From the NCBI GenBank assembly GCA_963833235.1, contig CAWHXG010000005.1:62001-126000 (forward strand): a stretch of DNA of 64,000 nucleotides, in the 5' to 3' direction. Source of the DNA: CAWHXG01 sp963833235. Its GTDB lineage: Bacteria; Pseudomonadota; Alphaproteobacteria; Rhodobacterales; Rhodobacteraceae. Shown one piece after another: positions 47,402-58,700 of the stretch (within the stretch, counting starts at the first letter, position 1; every line of letters begins with the position of its first letter). The notes under the pieces were generated by a model. That model saw nothing but the letters and a program-made list of their open reading frames with translations. It was not told the DNA's origin and made no database searches. Made by a program: the position numbers and the translations under genes.

Positions 47402-48027
47402 AATCTCACTTGTCGCTACATTGAAATTAGCAATGCGCGCCGCACCCGGCGTCCAGCGCACGTCGCAGGCATTTCCGGAGTGGCATCGCAATGGCGACGA
47501 TCATCGGTGGCGGCGGGTGCGTGTCCATTTCCCGCTGGTCTGTGGCCACGATGGCGAAGGTCGTGATGGTTGGGCGAACTACGCCGACACTCCGTCCACC
47601 GCATCGATCGCCTCTCGCGGCACCATCTGCATCCTGATCCTGCCCTCCGTCATCCCGGTCGCCTCCGGGCTGCTGACCGCGCCCTCGACGGTCGCGCGGT
47701 CCATGGCCGGCATCGTGTTCGGGCTGTCGGGGATCGTGCCTCATCTCGCCGCCGCCGCCCCTTCCTGGGGGATGATCACATGGCTCGTCTCGGCGGCTCT
47801 TTCGACGTCTGCCCGGGAGCGTCCTTCAATCTTCGCCCGGGGCGTCCGGCGGCCCGCGTGGTTCCAATCGGGGCTCTCCTGGCGACGAGCAGACGGCGCA
47901 AACTCCGACGGCAGCGCCGCCGACCCGACGCAGACTACAGCGCCGCCGAAACGGTTTTAGCGGCTTTACAGCCCGGGCTACGTTAGGGCAGGGTAGTCGC
48001 CAAATGACAGTTATCAGGTAGTGGATT
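47402..48027. other. 626-bp stretch between tRNA-Gln and the srf-type operon; no gene recognised
   Basis: Open frames occur on both strands but none has a recognisable product. Short protein-like runs appear on the minus strand in different frames (for example a piece with MVPREAIDAVDG at about 47585-47640 and one with ETSHVIIPQEGAA at about 47750-47800), each ended by stops, which could be a decayed gene. A GCCGC...GCGGC inverted repeat (about 47941-47963) precedes the operon. Its position just after a tRNA 3' end makes it a possible integration footprint, but I see no integrase or repeated tRNA end. Confidence 0.35.
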
Positions 48028-48772
48028 ATGGTTGGGGTTCCTCCGCGGCTTATTGTTGCCGCCCTGGCGCTTGTGCTCGCTTTCGGCACAGCTGAGGCCC
48101 GCGAGCTGCGGTTCGAGTTTCAGATCGACGCGCAGATGGCCGGGAGCCGGCCCTGGGACGGAACCGGGGTCAGTTCCGCCGCGATCGACATGGCTGGCGA
48201 CACGGGCGGCGACGGCGCGCCGGGCCTGTTCGGCGGTCTGGGGACGCTCGCCGGACCGGTCCTTCAGTCCGGCCTGGACATGATGAACCAGAACATCGCA
48301 CCGCCGGATCCGTATATCTGTGTCGTCACGCGCGTGCAGAGAGACCTGAGCGCCAGCGTCAACTGCACGATGCGCGCCAATGCCAAGCGGGATGCGACGC
48401 AGGTGACCTTCAATCTGGAAAGCTATGCCGACCTCGAGATCTTCGGCGTGGCCCTGCTCGATTCCGATTTCCGGAAACCCGGCGGGCGGCGCCATTGAGT
48501 CCCAGGACGACCTGATCGGGCTTGGCGTTTACGTGAACGACGAAGTCTATCGCCTGATCCAGTCCAGCGATCCCGCCACGCTGGATCTCGTGCGGCTCTA
48601 CGTGGAGGGCGTGACGCAGGTCATCTCCGACCGGTTCGGCCTGTCGCGGGCCCGGATCTTCACCGCCGGAACGCAGGTGGAACTTGCCAAGCTCTCAGCG
48701 GCGCGCTGCGAGGGTGGATGCCGCATGGGCGACGCCCAGCTGACCATTGTCAGGGGCGTCGATGGATGGTGA
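48028..48772 (+). pseudogene. Small secreted protein of the srf-type operon, frameshifted
   Basis: I do not recognise this family. From ATG 48028 (after CAGGTAG) a clear signal peptide (PPRLIVAALALVLAFGTAEA) precedes a beta-rich domain with ELRFEFQIDAQM, PYICVVTRVQRDLSASVNCT and TQVTFNLESYADLEIFGVAL. At about 48480 the frame changes; AIESQDDLIGLGVYVNDEVY then VTQVISDRFGLSRARIFTAG runs to 48772, about 247 residues in total. One surplus A in CGGAAACCC explains it. Cysteines in the C-terminal part (ARCEGGCRMG) could form disulfides. It is the first gene of the operon, 72 bases before the protease gene. Confidence 0.65.
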
Positions 48773-48844
48773 AGCGGAGCGGGGCGCCCACCCACGAGGG
48801 CGACGCGGAACTGGCATGCAGATGATGACCGGGACGGGGTTCTG

Positions 48845-51169
48845 ATGGCGTTCTCGTCCTTTCTTCGCTCGACCACTCTGGACGGTGCCGAACGGGTCGC
48901 TGTCGCGGGCGCCGCGCCGATCGCGCAATTCGACCGGATGCAGGACCGGATCGTGGCGGCGGCGGGGATCCCGGCGGCCAATCTTTTCTGCGAGCCGCTG
49001 GTGAGCGAAGGCAACGGCGCGGCCGAGACATCGATATCCTGGTACAGCGCCTACGAGGGCGAGGCCGTGCCGCTGACCTCGCTCGATCCGGGGCGCCGGG
49101 CCTCGGCGGAGGCCTTGCTGCGGGCGCGCATCGAAGCGCTGCAGCCGGTGATCGCGGCCGACGAGGCGGGCCGCACCATCGCCGCGGCGCTCTACGTCCG
49201 CGACGCGTCCGACGTCTTCGTGGTGCGCGGCGAGCCCGTCCTGACCAACTGGGGGATCGTTCCCGAGGGCGCGATGGCCAATGCGGTGACCCGGCGCGCC
49301 GCCTTCGATGCGGGCCTTGGCGCCTTCGGCATCCCGCTGACGGCGCCGCCGCTGGAACCCGATCGCTTCGAGGAGTGGCGCGCATCGCTTCCCGGCACGC
49401 GCCGGGCGGGCGGTTCGGGCGGCATCGGCGGGGCGGGGCTTGCCGCCGGAGGTGCCGCTGCCGGGGCGGCCATGCTCGCCGGCAGTGGTGCCCAGGGCGG
49501 CGAACGGGCCGGTGGCGTAGGCGATCCGGGAGGCGCGTCAGCCGGCGGCGGAGCGGATGGCGGCGGCCCCGGCATGCCGCCCCTCGCCGCCGGGCCGGTC
49601 GAACCTGCCCGAACGCCCTGGTATCGCACGGCATGGGCCCCGGCGCTGCTGGCGACGATCCTGGCGGCCGTCGTCCTGATCGTGCTGCTTATCCCGGGCG
49701 TGCTGATCTCTCCTGAAACGCCGCAGATCGCCGGCATCGAAGACCAGACACGCCTCGTGCGCGACAGCAATCAAGCCCTGGAGGAGCGCCTGCAATCCCT
49801 GCGCGACGCCAGGGAGCTGGGGGTCTGCACGGCGGAAGGCAACTTCGCCCTGACGGACCGACCGGGCGCACCGGGGGCGACCGGCTTGCCGGCGGCCCCG
49901 GCCCCGGGCGACCCTGGCGCGCCGGCGGACGCGGACGATCCTGACGCGCCGGCGGACGCGACCGCACCCGCGGAGGAGGACGCGCAGGCGCCGCAGCCGC
50001 TGATCCCGCCGCCGCTCGACCAGATCGCGCCGACGGACAGCGCCTCGGCCGACACCCTGTTGCAGCTGCTGGACCGCTCGACCGTGCTGGTGCTCGCCGG
50101 CAACGAAGAGGGGACGGGCATCGGCACGGGCTTCTTCATCGACGCCACGACGATCATCACGAACGCCCATGTCATCGCCGAGGGCCTTCCCGGCAAGATC
50201 TTCGTGACCAGCCCGGAGCTTGGCCGCGTCATTCCGGTGGAGGTCGTCGCGCGCACCGAAACGGCCGAGCCGGGAAGCCCCGATTTCGCGGCGCTGCGCG
50301 GACCATTCGGTCAGCCGGCAGCCACGCTTGCGGTGACGGAGGGGATCGACCGGCTCAACCACGTGGTCGCTGGAGGCTACCCCATGATCCTGACAAGCGG
50401 CGACGAGCGGTTCCGGCGGCTGATGGCGGATGGCGATGCCTCGGAGGCACCGCTGCTCTCGACGACGCGCGGGGTCGTCACGTCGATCCAGACGGGCAGC
50501 GGCGGGGTCTCCGTCATCGCCCACGATGCGGAGATCTCGCAAGGCAACAGCGGCGGGCCGCTCGTGGACCTCTGCGGGCGGGTCGTGGGCGTGAATTCGT
50601 TCGTGTCCCACAATGCCGAGACGATGGCGGCGGCGCGCTATTCGCTGCACACGACCGAACTTCTGAGCTTTCTCTCGGCGAACGGTCTGACGGCGCGGGT
50701 CGAGCAGGACGCCTGCCGCCCGCAGTCGGCGACGCCGGCCCGGCAAGCCTCGCTTCCCGGCACGGACGAGCCCGCCATTCCCGGCGACGCGGCGGAGGTG
50801 CCGGGAACAGCCTTGCCAGCGGCCGATGCGGCGGCCGACACGGGCGCGGCCGATGCGGCGGTACCTGCGTCGGAGCCCCCGGCACCGCCAGCGCCGCAGC
50901 CGGGCACGGAGCCTCAGACGGAGGCCGCCGCGCCGCCGGTTGCGGCGGGCGATACTGCTGACGTGGCGCAATCCGCCGACGCAGCCGAACGCGCGACCGC
51001 CCCTGACGACGAGGACGCCGCTGCGGCGCCGCCCGCCGGCGGCACCGCGCCCGTCGCTCCGCGACCGGACCCGGGACGCGGATTGCCGGCACCGGAGGAC
51101 CGGGTCGAAAGCGCCGAGGCCGGTTTGCCCGACGGCGTTCTCGGCGACCGAAGCCTGACGCCGGAATGA
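48845..51169 (+). CDS. Membrane-anchored trypsin-like serine protease with SrfA-like N-terminal domain
   Basis: A 774-aa single-pass membrane protein. Residues 1-190 form a cytoplasmic domain (SISWYSAYEGEAVPL, VVRGEPVLTNWG) shared with the next gene. A Gly/Ala-rich linker leads to a transmembrane helix (about 263-287, LLATILAAVVLIVLLIPGVL), then a short coiled coil, a Pro/Ala/Asp linker, and a periplasmic trypsin-like domain at about 405-615. The catalytic triad is visible: His442 in TTIITNAHVIAEG, Asp480 in GSPDFAAL, Ser569 in SQGNSGGPLVD. The last 150 residues are low-complexity Ala/Pro/acidic. It is 13 bases upstream of the next gene. The target is unknown; proteolytic activation of a partner is possible. 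Confidence 0.78.
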   Translation: MAFSSFLRSTTLDGAERVAVAGAAPIAQFDRMQDRIVAAAGIPAANLFCEPLVSEGNGAAETSISWYSAYEGEAVPLTSLDPGRRASAEALLRARIEALQPVIAADEAGRTIAAALYVRDASDVFVVRGEPVLTNWGIVPEGAMANAVTRRAAFDAGLGAFGIPLTAPPLEPDRFEEWRASLPGTRRAGGSGGIGGAGLAAGGAAAGAAMLAGSGAQGGERAGGVGDPGGASAGGGADGGGPGMPPLAAGPVEPARTPWYRTAWAPALLATILAAVVLIVLLIPGVLISPETPQIAGIEDQTRLVRDSNQALEERLQSLRDARELGVCTAEGNFALTDRPGAPGATGLPAAPAPGDPGAPADADDPDAPADATAPAEEDAQAPQPLIPPPLDQIAPTDSASADTLLQLLDRSTVLVLAGNEEGTGIGTGFFIDATTIITNAHVIAEGLPGKIFVTSPELGRVIPVEVVARTETAEPGSPDFAALRGPFGQPAATLAVTEGIDRLNHVVAGGYPMILTSGDERFRRLMADGDASEAPLLSTTRGVVTSIQTGSGGVSVIAHDAEISQGNSGGPLVDLCGRVVGVNSFVSHNAETMAAARYSLHTTELLSFLSANGLTARVEQDACRPQSATPARQASLPGTDEPAIPGDAAEVPGTALPAADAAADTGAADAAVPASEPPAPPAPQPGTEPQTEAAAPPVAAGDTADVAQSADAAERATAPDDEDAAAAPPAGGTAPVAPRPDPGRGLPAPEDRVESAEAGLPDGVLGDRSLTPE

Positions 51170-51182
51170 GTGCCGCCGCCGC

Positions 51183-52544
51183 ATGAGTTCGCTGTTCGTC
51201 ACCCAGACGAGGATGTCCGAGATCAGGCTCGTCGATCCGGCGATGCCGGCATCGCGCGAGCGCCTGATGGGCCTTGCAAGGGCGCATCTGGACCCCGAGG
51301 AGATCGCGAACGTCGACCGGCTGTTCGCCGATCCCGAACGGGTGCGGTCCGGCGACGGAACGGACTGGTACACCGATGTGGATGGCGAGCCCGGCCCGCT
51401 CGGCGATTTGCCAGAGGCGGCGCGCGGCCCGTACCTGGACCAGGTCGGCGCGATCTGCGCCCGGCTGCGCGCCCTGGCCGACCGCCTTGAACAGTCGCCG
51501 GAGTCGCAAGCCGACGCCCGCTTCCTGCGCGCCGCGATCAGCGTGCCCGACAACGAGCGCTACGTCTTCGCGATCGGCGATCAGGCGGTGCTCGTGGGCT
51601 GGGCGCATCGGCCCGGGGTAGAGGGGGCCGCGGCAGTCCCGGCCGGACGCTGGGTCGAACAGAGGCGGCAGGACGAACCGCCGCGGGCCGCGCCGTCCGC
51701 TGGGGCGGCGACGGGCGCGGCACTCGGGGCGGCCGGCGCGGTTCCCGTCAGGGCGCCGACCGACGCGACGATCCTTCGGTCCGGGGTGGCGGCCCCGTTC
51801 CCGTGGCTTGCCTGGCTGCTCTGGGCGGTGTTCCTGCTGCTGCTGGCGATCATCCTCTATCTGATGCTGTCAGCCTGCAGCGCCGGCCTGCCGCGCACGG
51901 CATTGGCCGAACGCCTGGGCCTCTGGGCGCGCTGTCCGCTGCCCGTCGCCGCAGCCCAGACACCGATCCGCGAGGCCGAAGCCGAAAGCGCGGCCCTGCG
52001 GCAAGCGATCCGGGAGGCGGAGCTGGCGCTGGCGCGGGATGCGCAGGAATGCCGCATCGAACGGATCGAGGAGGCCGAGCGCCGCGCGGCGGCCATTCCG
52101 CCGGAGCCCGCGCCCCAGCCCGAGGTGCCGGAAACGGACGAGGCGATGGACGATCTGGACGAGCGGATCGAGGATGCCGGCGGTTCGCGCGGGGCGGTCC
52201 AGGTGATCCTGACCTGGGACGGCCCCGCCGACCTCGACCTGTCGGTCAGCTGCGGCTCCGAGACGATCTCGTATAACAGCGAACAGGGCTGTGCCGGCGG
52301 CGAACTGGACGTGGACGCCAATTACGATGTGGACATGGACCGCCCCGTCGAGAACATTCAATGGGGGACGCCACCGCCCCCCGGCACATACGACGTGTCC
52401 GTGCGCAACCCCAACAACAACGGCGATCCGCGGGCCGAGATCCCGTTCGAGGTGACCATCCGCGAGGGCGACGAGGTCACCCGGCATCGCGGCGCGGTCC
52501 GCCCCGGAGGCAGGGTCGAGATCCCGGGCTTTCGCATCCAATGA
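51183..52544 (+). CDS. Membrane-anchored protein: SrfA-like N-terminal domain, coiled coil and C-terminal beta-sandwich
   Basis: A 453-aa single-pass protein built like its upstream neighbour but with a different periplasmic end. The N-terminal 165 residues share the pattern GTDWYTDVDGEPGPL ... DQAVLVGWA with the protease. A helix at about 207-232 (WLLWAVFLLLLAIILYLML) is followed by a coiled coil (about 260-305, REAEAESAALRQAIREAELA), a Pro/Glu linker and a domain at about 338-453 (VQVILTWDGPADLDLSVSCG, ENIQWGTPPPPGTYDVSVRN) resembling DUF2135/YfaP beta-sandwich domains. The periplasmic Asp/Asn-rich loop (ELDVDANYDVDMD) could bind calcium. Confidence 0.72.
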   Translation: MSSLFVTQTRMSEIRLVDPAMPASRERLMGLARAHLDPEEIANVDRLFADPERVRSGDGTDWYTDVDGEPGPLGDLPEAARGPYLDQVGAICARLRALADRLEQSPESQADARFLRAAISVPDNERYVFAIGDQAVLVGWAHRPGVEGAAAVPAGRWVEQRRQDEPPRAAPSAGAATGAALGAAGAVPVRAPTDATILRSGVAAPFPWLAWLLWAVFLLLLAIILYLMLSACSAGLPRTALAERLGLWARCPLPVAAAQTPIREAEAESAALRQAIREAELALARDAQECRIERIEEAERRAAAIPPEPAPQPEVPETDEAMDDLDERIEDAGGSRGAVQVILTWDGPADLDLSVSCGSETISYNSEQGCAGGELDVDANYDVDMDRPVENIQWGTPPPPGTYDVSVRNPNNNGDPRAEIPFEVTIREGDEVTRHRGAVRPGGRVEIPGFRIQ

Positions 52545-52606
52545 CCATGGCAGCGCAGCCCGACAGCCGGCGCGCCGGCCACGACGCCAATCGAGGAACA
52601 TGATCG

Positions 52607-55600
52607 ATGCTCACAGACCTGCACGCATGGGGCGACGAGATCAGCCTGATCCCGAATTCGGGGATTCAGTTCGTCGATTTCGCCTTCGATCTGGCGGCGA
52701 ACCGCAAGCTGTCGCGCACCTTCATCGAGCGTGCGACCTCCCGCGAGGGCGGCAGGCGCCATCTGGCGCTTCTGCGCATCCCGGAGTTGGCGAGGGCGAC
52801 GACCTGCCGAAGGACTACGATTTGCTGCCGGACGATCTGGAGCGGGAGGTCAGCACGTCGAGGCTCTGGAAGTCTTCCGGGAACGCTGGGTGCCGGTCCC
52901 GTTCCTGCGGATCGAGGACGGCTCCACCTCGGCAGCGACGCGACGTTCGAACATGGGCCGACCAACTGGGCGCGCGTCCGCGTGGTCGAGATTCCCGACC
53001 GTCTCGCGGTGACGGGCCGAGCCACCGGGCCGTCTTCGCCTTCGACACCGCGATCTGCGGAACTGCGTCCCGACCGGCCCTATGTCGCCCCGACGCCCGA
53101 GAACGTGACGTCGCCGGTCTTCTTCCGGCTGGCCAGCGACCTCGGCAAGGTCGGCTGGTTCTTCTCGGATACGCGCAGCCCGGACGAGCGATCGAAATCG
53201 CGGTGGTTCCAGGGCTGGGTCGATCAATGGCTGATGGAGTCTCTACGCCGAATTCGCGCAGCGCAAGAGCACGCGCGCGACGTTCAGCCCCGAGGCGATG
53301 GAGTACCGGCTGGAGCACTGGATGCGCTACGTCGCCTTCCTGGAGACGCTGGAGGCCGTGCTCACCCCGCCGCGGGTCAAGTTCGTGGATACGATCAGCC
53401 GCGACCCGATGCAGGCGCAGCCGAAGATCGCGCGCGTCGGCGTCGACCTGGTGCTCGACATCGGCAACAGCCGGACCTGCGGTCTGCTGCACGAGACGAT
53501 TCCGAGGGACGCGACGTCATCACGCTCGACGACACGCTGGTGCTGCAGATTGCGCGATCTGGAACGCGCCGAACACGTCTACGACGAGCCGTTCTCCAGC
53601 CAGGTCGAGCTGTCGGAGGCGCGCTTCGGCGCGCACGACATCGCGCGCCGGTCGACCCGGCGCAATCGCGTTCTTCTGGCCGAGCCTGGTGCGCGTGGGG
53701 CCGCAGGCGCAGCGCCTGCGCAGCGCGCAACGACGGGGCGGGCGCGGATACCGGCATGTCGTCGCCGAAGCGGTACCTGTGGGACGTCGATCCGGTCTCG
53801 ACGCCGTGGGAGTTCCAGCCGTCGGACTACGACCGCGACCGGCTGCCACCGGCGGTGGAGGTGATCGGCGCGGCAGCTGCTCAACCGCGCGGGCGACCTG
53901 TCGACGACCAGCGGCGCCGCGGCGCGGAGCCGCGACCCGGAGGTCCTGAACCCGGCCGAGCGGCTCACCTTCTCGCGGTCGTCGTTCTTCTCGCTGATGC
54001 TGATGGAGGTGGTGTTCCAGGCTTTGGCATGGTCAACTCGCCCGGCGTGCGGATGCACCGGCTCCAAGGGCACTGCCGCGCGAGATCCGCCGCGTGGTTC
54101 TGACCATGCCGCCCGCGACGACCCTGCAGGAGCAGCAGATCATGCAGACGCGTGCCGACGCGGCGCTGCGGATGCTCTGGTCGATGATGGGGTGGGAGGA
54201 CGCCGACGGGACGGTCGCGGCGACAGCGACCTGGGCGCAGCCTGCCGGCGCGCCCGAAGGTCCGCATCAACCTTGGACGAGGCGAGCTGCGTCCAGTTCG
54301 TCTGGCTCTACGGCGAGATCGCGCACAAGTTCAACGGCGGCGGCCGACACGTTCGTGGACCTGATGGGTCGGCCCCGCCCCTACGCCGCGCCGGAGGCGG
54401 AGCCCGCACCCGACGCGCCCGTCGAGCCGTCGGTGCGGGTCGCCAGCATCGACGTCGGCGGCGGCACGACGGACCTGATGGTCACGACCTACTACCTGCG
54501 GGACAAGCGCGCGCTGAACCCCGTGCAGAACTTCCGCGAGGGGTTCCGCATCGCCGGCGACGACGTTCTAAGCGGCGTGACCGAGCAGATGATACTGCCC
54601 GCGATCGAGGCCGCGCTGTCCGAGGCGGGGGCGCGCGACGCGCAGGCGCCTTGGTGCGGCTTTTCGGTGGCAACACCCACGATATGAGCGTGCAGGCCAA
54701 GCAGCTTCGCCGCCAGTTCTCCGACAAGGTCATCTATCCGCTGGGCGTCGCCATCCTGGCCGCGCACGAGGCCAAGGCGCCCTTCTCCGACGAGGAGGTC
54801 GACCGCGCCACGGTCCTCGCGCTGATGGGGGACGCGGCGGCCGCGCGGGTCAAGGCGGGGGAGCGGATCGTCTCGCCCGCCGTGACGGACTACCTTGAGG
54901 GCCCGGCGGCGGCGGACGGGGCCGAGGCGTTCCGGATCGAGGACGTGGAGCTTGTGCTTGACTTCGTGCAGCTGCGCGACGTGGTGGAGACCACGCTCGG
55001 CCACGCCGCCGACCAACTGACCGAGGTCGTGTCGGCATTCAACGTCGACGTTCTGCTGCTGTCGGGGCGCCCCGCGCGGCTGCCCGCCGTGCGCGACATG
55101 CTGCGTGAGCGGATGCCGGTCCGGCCCGACCGCGTCGTGCCGCTGGGCGAGTACCGCGCGCACCGCTGGTTCCCGTTCCGCAGCGCCGACAACGTCCGCA
55201 TCGCCGATCCCAAGACCTGCACGGCGGTGGGCGGGATGCTGTGCGTGATGTCAGACGGTCAGATCGAGAACTTCACGCTGCTGGCCGAGAAGCTGACGAT
55301 GCGCTCGACCGCCCGCTTCATCGGCCAGATCGAGGGGAGCGGCCAGATCCGGGACGAGGAGCTGCTGTTCGCGGGCGTCGACCTCGACCGCCGCGCCGGG
55401 GACGACGCGAACGAGGCCGAGCTGACCGTGTAGGCGCCGCAGCGGATCGGCTTCCGTCAGCTTCCGCTGGAGCGGTGGGTGACGACGCCCCTCTACCGGC
55501 TGGAGCTGCGGATGTCGCCCGATCGGCTGCGCGACGGCCGTCCGTTCAAGCTGACGTTGCAGCGCGCCGACGTCGACGTCGATCCCGACGTGACCGACCC

Positions 55601-55769
55601 CGACGAGATCATGCGGACGCAGGCCGGGCGCGAGGCGTTCCGCATCCTGTCGGCGGAGGACGCCAAGGGGCACCGGCGCGACCCCGACAAGGACTTCCGC
55701 CTGTCGCTGTGCACCCTGCCGAACGACGAGCTCTACTGGCTCGACACCGGCATCTTCACCCTGACATGA
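52607..55769 (+). pseudogene. srfB: SrfB-family Hsp70/actin-like ATPase, multiply frameshifted
   Basis: Full length (about 1,054 codons) for the SrfB virulence-associated family but spread over all three frames. ATG 52607 opens with MLTDLHAWGDEISLIPNSGI then QFVDFAFDLA, the family N-terminus. Later pieces include WVPVPFLRIEDGS, YRLEHWMRYVAFLETLEAVL, phosphate-1 VDLVLDIGNSRTCGLL (about 53445), and phosphate-2 VASIDVGGGTTDLMVTTYYL (about 54445). From about 54680 one frame is clean except an in-frame TAG at 55431; APQRIGFRQLPLERWVTTPL and ELYWLDTGIFTLT follow to 55769. At least eight breaks lie between 52.78 and 54.68 kb. The actin/Hsp70 ATPase fold suggests a chaperone-like or assembly role. 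The stop overlaps srfC (ATGA). Confidence 0.77.
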
Positions 55770-58700
55770 TGAGGGACCGCGTGAGCACCGATCCATTGGC
55801 CGAGACCTGCGCGTCGATCCGGGCCGCCACCGACGAGGCGCTGACTTGGCTCGGCGACGCCGCGAACGCCGACACTGTGGGTGAGACGCGGGTGCAGACC
55901 GTGCGCGAGATGCGGCGCCATTCCAATGCCGCGCGGACCTTGGTCAAGGCGGTGGACCGGCCGATGTGCGTCGGCCTGTTCGGGGCCAGCCAGGCTGGCA
56001 AGTCCTTTCTCGCGGCCCGGCTCTGCCAGCAGGGCGGACAACCCGCCGCTGATCGATTTCGGCGCCGAGGGCCTCAAGAACTATCGCAACGAGATCAATC
56101 CCGCCGGCGACCGCGAATTCCACCGGGATCGTGACGCGCTTCAGCGTCAGGCCCTATGAGCATCCCGAGGGCTTTCCGGTCGCCTGCCGGTTGCTGAGCG
56201 AACCCGACATCATCAAGATCCTCGGCAATTCCTACTTCCTCGATACCGATCCGAAGATCATCAAGGCGATGGAGCAGGAGCGCCTGTCCGGGATCGTCGA
56301 CAGCGTGCGCGGCGCCAAGAGCGCGCCGGGGGGCGGGCTGGCTGTGGAGCAGGTCTGGGACATCGAGGAATACTTCAAGAGCAGTTCGATCACCTGCCCC
56401 CGATGGCCGCCCTGATCGACTACTGGGACGATGCCGTGGCGCTGGCCGGCGATCTCGACGTGCGCGACAGGGCCATCCTTTTCTCGCCGCTCTGGGGCGG
56501 GTTCGAGCGCATGACCGAGCTCTACGTCACGCTCGTCACGGCGCTCGACAAACTCGGACATCCGAGCGATGCGTTTTCGGCGATGGAGGCGCTGATCCCG
56601 CGCTCGAAATCGATCATCGACGTGGAGACGCTGCTGGGGCTTGGCAAGGACGATGCCGACACGCTCGACATGCGCACCATGCGCGGCGCCCCGGTGGCGC
56701 TGCCGCGCGCCGTTGTCACCGCGCTCACGGCCGAGTTGCGCCTGACGATCCCGGAAAAGCCCTGGGAGTTCTTCGGAACCGCGGATCTGCTCGATTTTCC
56801 CGGCGCGCGGAACCGCAATCCGGTCGACATGGAGGAGTTCCTGAAGAAGGACGACGCCCTGAAGGAGCTGATGGTGCGCGGCAAGGTCGCCTATCTCTTC
56901 GACCGCTACGTCGCCGAACAGGAGCTGACCTCCATCTTCCTCGTTATGAAGCCCAGCAACCAGGACATCACCGGGCTGCCGGCGCTGATCGCCGACTGGA
57001 TCGACCGCACCCACGGCGGCACCGCTGCCCTGCGGCAGGGCCGGCCGACCTTGCTTTTCCTGGTGTTCAGCTGGTTCAACCTTCACCTGGAGCGCAAGCC
57101 CGGCGAGGAGGGCGATGGGCTGGCCGAGCGCTTCAAGTCGCGGCTCGACGGGGCGATCAAGGGCTTCCTCGGCAAGGATCCGAAACGCGACTGGACCTCG
57201 AACTGGGCGGGCGGCACGCCGTTCCGCAACTCGTTCTGGCTGCGCGATCCGACCTTCTCCGGCGCTACTTTCGAGGCGGATGGCGACATCAAGAACGGCG
57301 CCAACGAGACCGGCGTGAAAGCCGACGAGGCCGACCGGCTGGACCGGATGCGAAGCGAAGCGCTGAAGCTGGACGAGGTGCAGAAGCATTTCGCCGAACC
57401 CGAAACGGCCTGGGACCGGGCGATGGTCCTGAACGACGGCGGAACGAGCTATCTGGCCGACAGCCTGGCGCCGGTCTGCACGCCCGACGTCAAGACACGC
57501 CAGATCGCGGCGCGGATCGACGACCTGCGCAGCCAGATGGCCGCCCAGCTCGAGAAGTTTCACCTGTCCGACGATGGAGAAAAGCGGCTGGCCGAGCGTC
57601 GCGAGGTCGCCTTCGACATCATCCTGTCGATCGAGACCGTCGCCGACCGCCGCCGGCTGAGCAGCCTGATCCGCGTGCTGCAGGTGGACGAGGGTTATCT
57701 GCAGGATCACCTTCGGCGGGCATCGCGCAAGGCGGCGCACGATCCCAAGGCCGAGCCGGTGCCATCCGCACCCCCGGCCCGCGCCAGCAGCCGCTTCGGC
57801 AACATCCGCGGGGCGGCACAGACGGAGGTGGTGGAGGAAGCACCTCGGGTCCAGGACAAGGCTCTGCTACAGGCCGAGGAGATGATCGCCGCCTGGATCG
57901 CCGTCATCGGGCAGCACGCCGAGAACGAGCGCATCGCCCGCGACCTTGGCATTGCCACCGACCTTCTCCGTGAGATCGTGCGTGAGTTGGCCAAGGCAGC
58001 CCGGCGCACGGATCTCGCCAGCCGCATCGCGAACGAGATCCGGCTTTATTCCTTCCCGGAGGACCGCGACCGTGCAATCCTGCGAAATGCCGTCATCGGG
58101 GCCAAGCGGATCAGCGAATTCGCGTCCGAACTGGGCTTCACCGGGCGGCCGGAGGCGGAACGTGCCGTGACCCTCAACGGCGATGCAAGCCGCGTCGTCT
58201 TCGAGCGGCCGCCATTCGTCTCTTCCAAGCTCGACCTGCCGCGCGAGCCGAACCCACCGGCGGAGGATTTTCTGATGGATTGGGGATTTGGCCTGAAAGG
58301 CCTCGTGGACGAAAACGCCATGTCCAACAAGGGCCAGCAGGTCAACTGGAAACAGAACGCGGCGTTGGGCGGATCGTCGCCGCCCTTGGCGGCACCGGGG
58401 AGGAAGCCTGATATGGCCATCGTCGTGGATGAGGATCTGGACCAGGTCGATGGCGGCCATGCAGTCATCTTACTGCCGCAGACGCTGAACGGCGCCGATC
58501 CCGGGCTGCGCATCACGCGCCTGCGCGGCGAGCCAGACAGGCTGGGCACGGATGGATGGCAGACCCAGGCGACCATTCTCGCGCCGCGCTCCGTCGAGGA
58601 TATCGGCGGGGGGGCCGAGGTCCGTGTCGGCCCCGAGATCTGCCGCCACATCAAGGAGACGACGGAGATCGAGATCGAGATCCCCTCGATCGGGCTCAGC

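Noticed and set aside
52607..54700. Programmed ribosomal frameshifting in srfB
   Set aside because: There are many breaks in both directions with no recurring slippery heptamer or downstream structure; sequence error is simpler.
55431..55433. Amber codon read as pyrrolysine
   Set aside because: Nothing in the window suggests pyl genes, and the protein family gives no reason to expect it.
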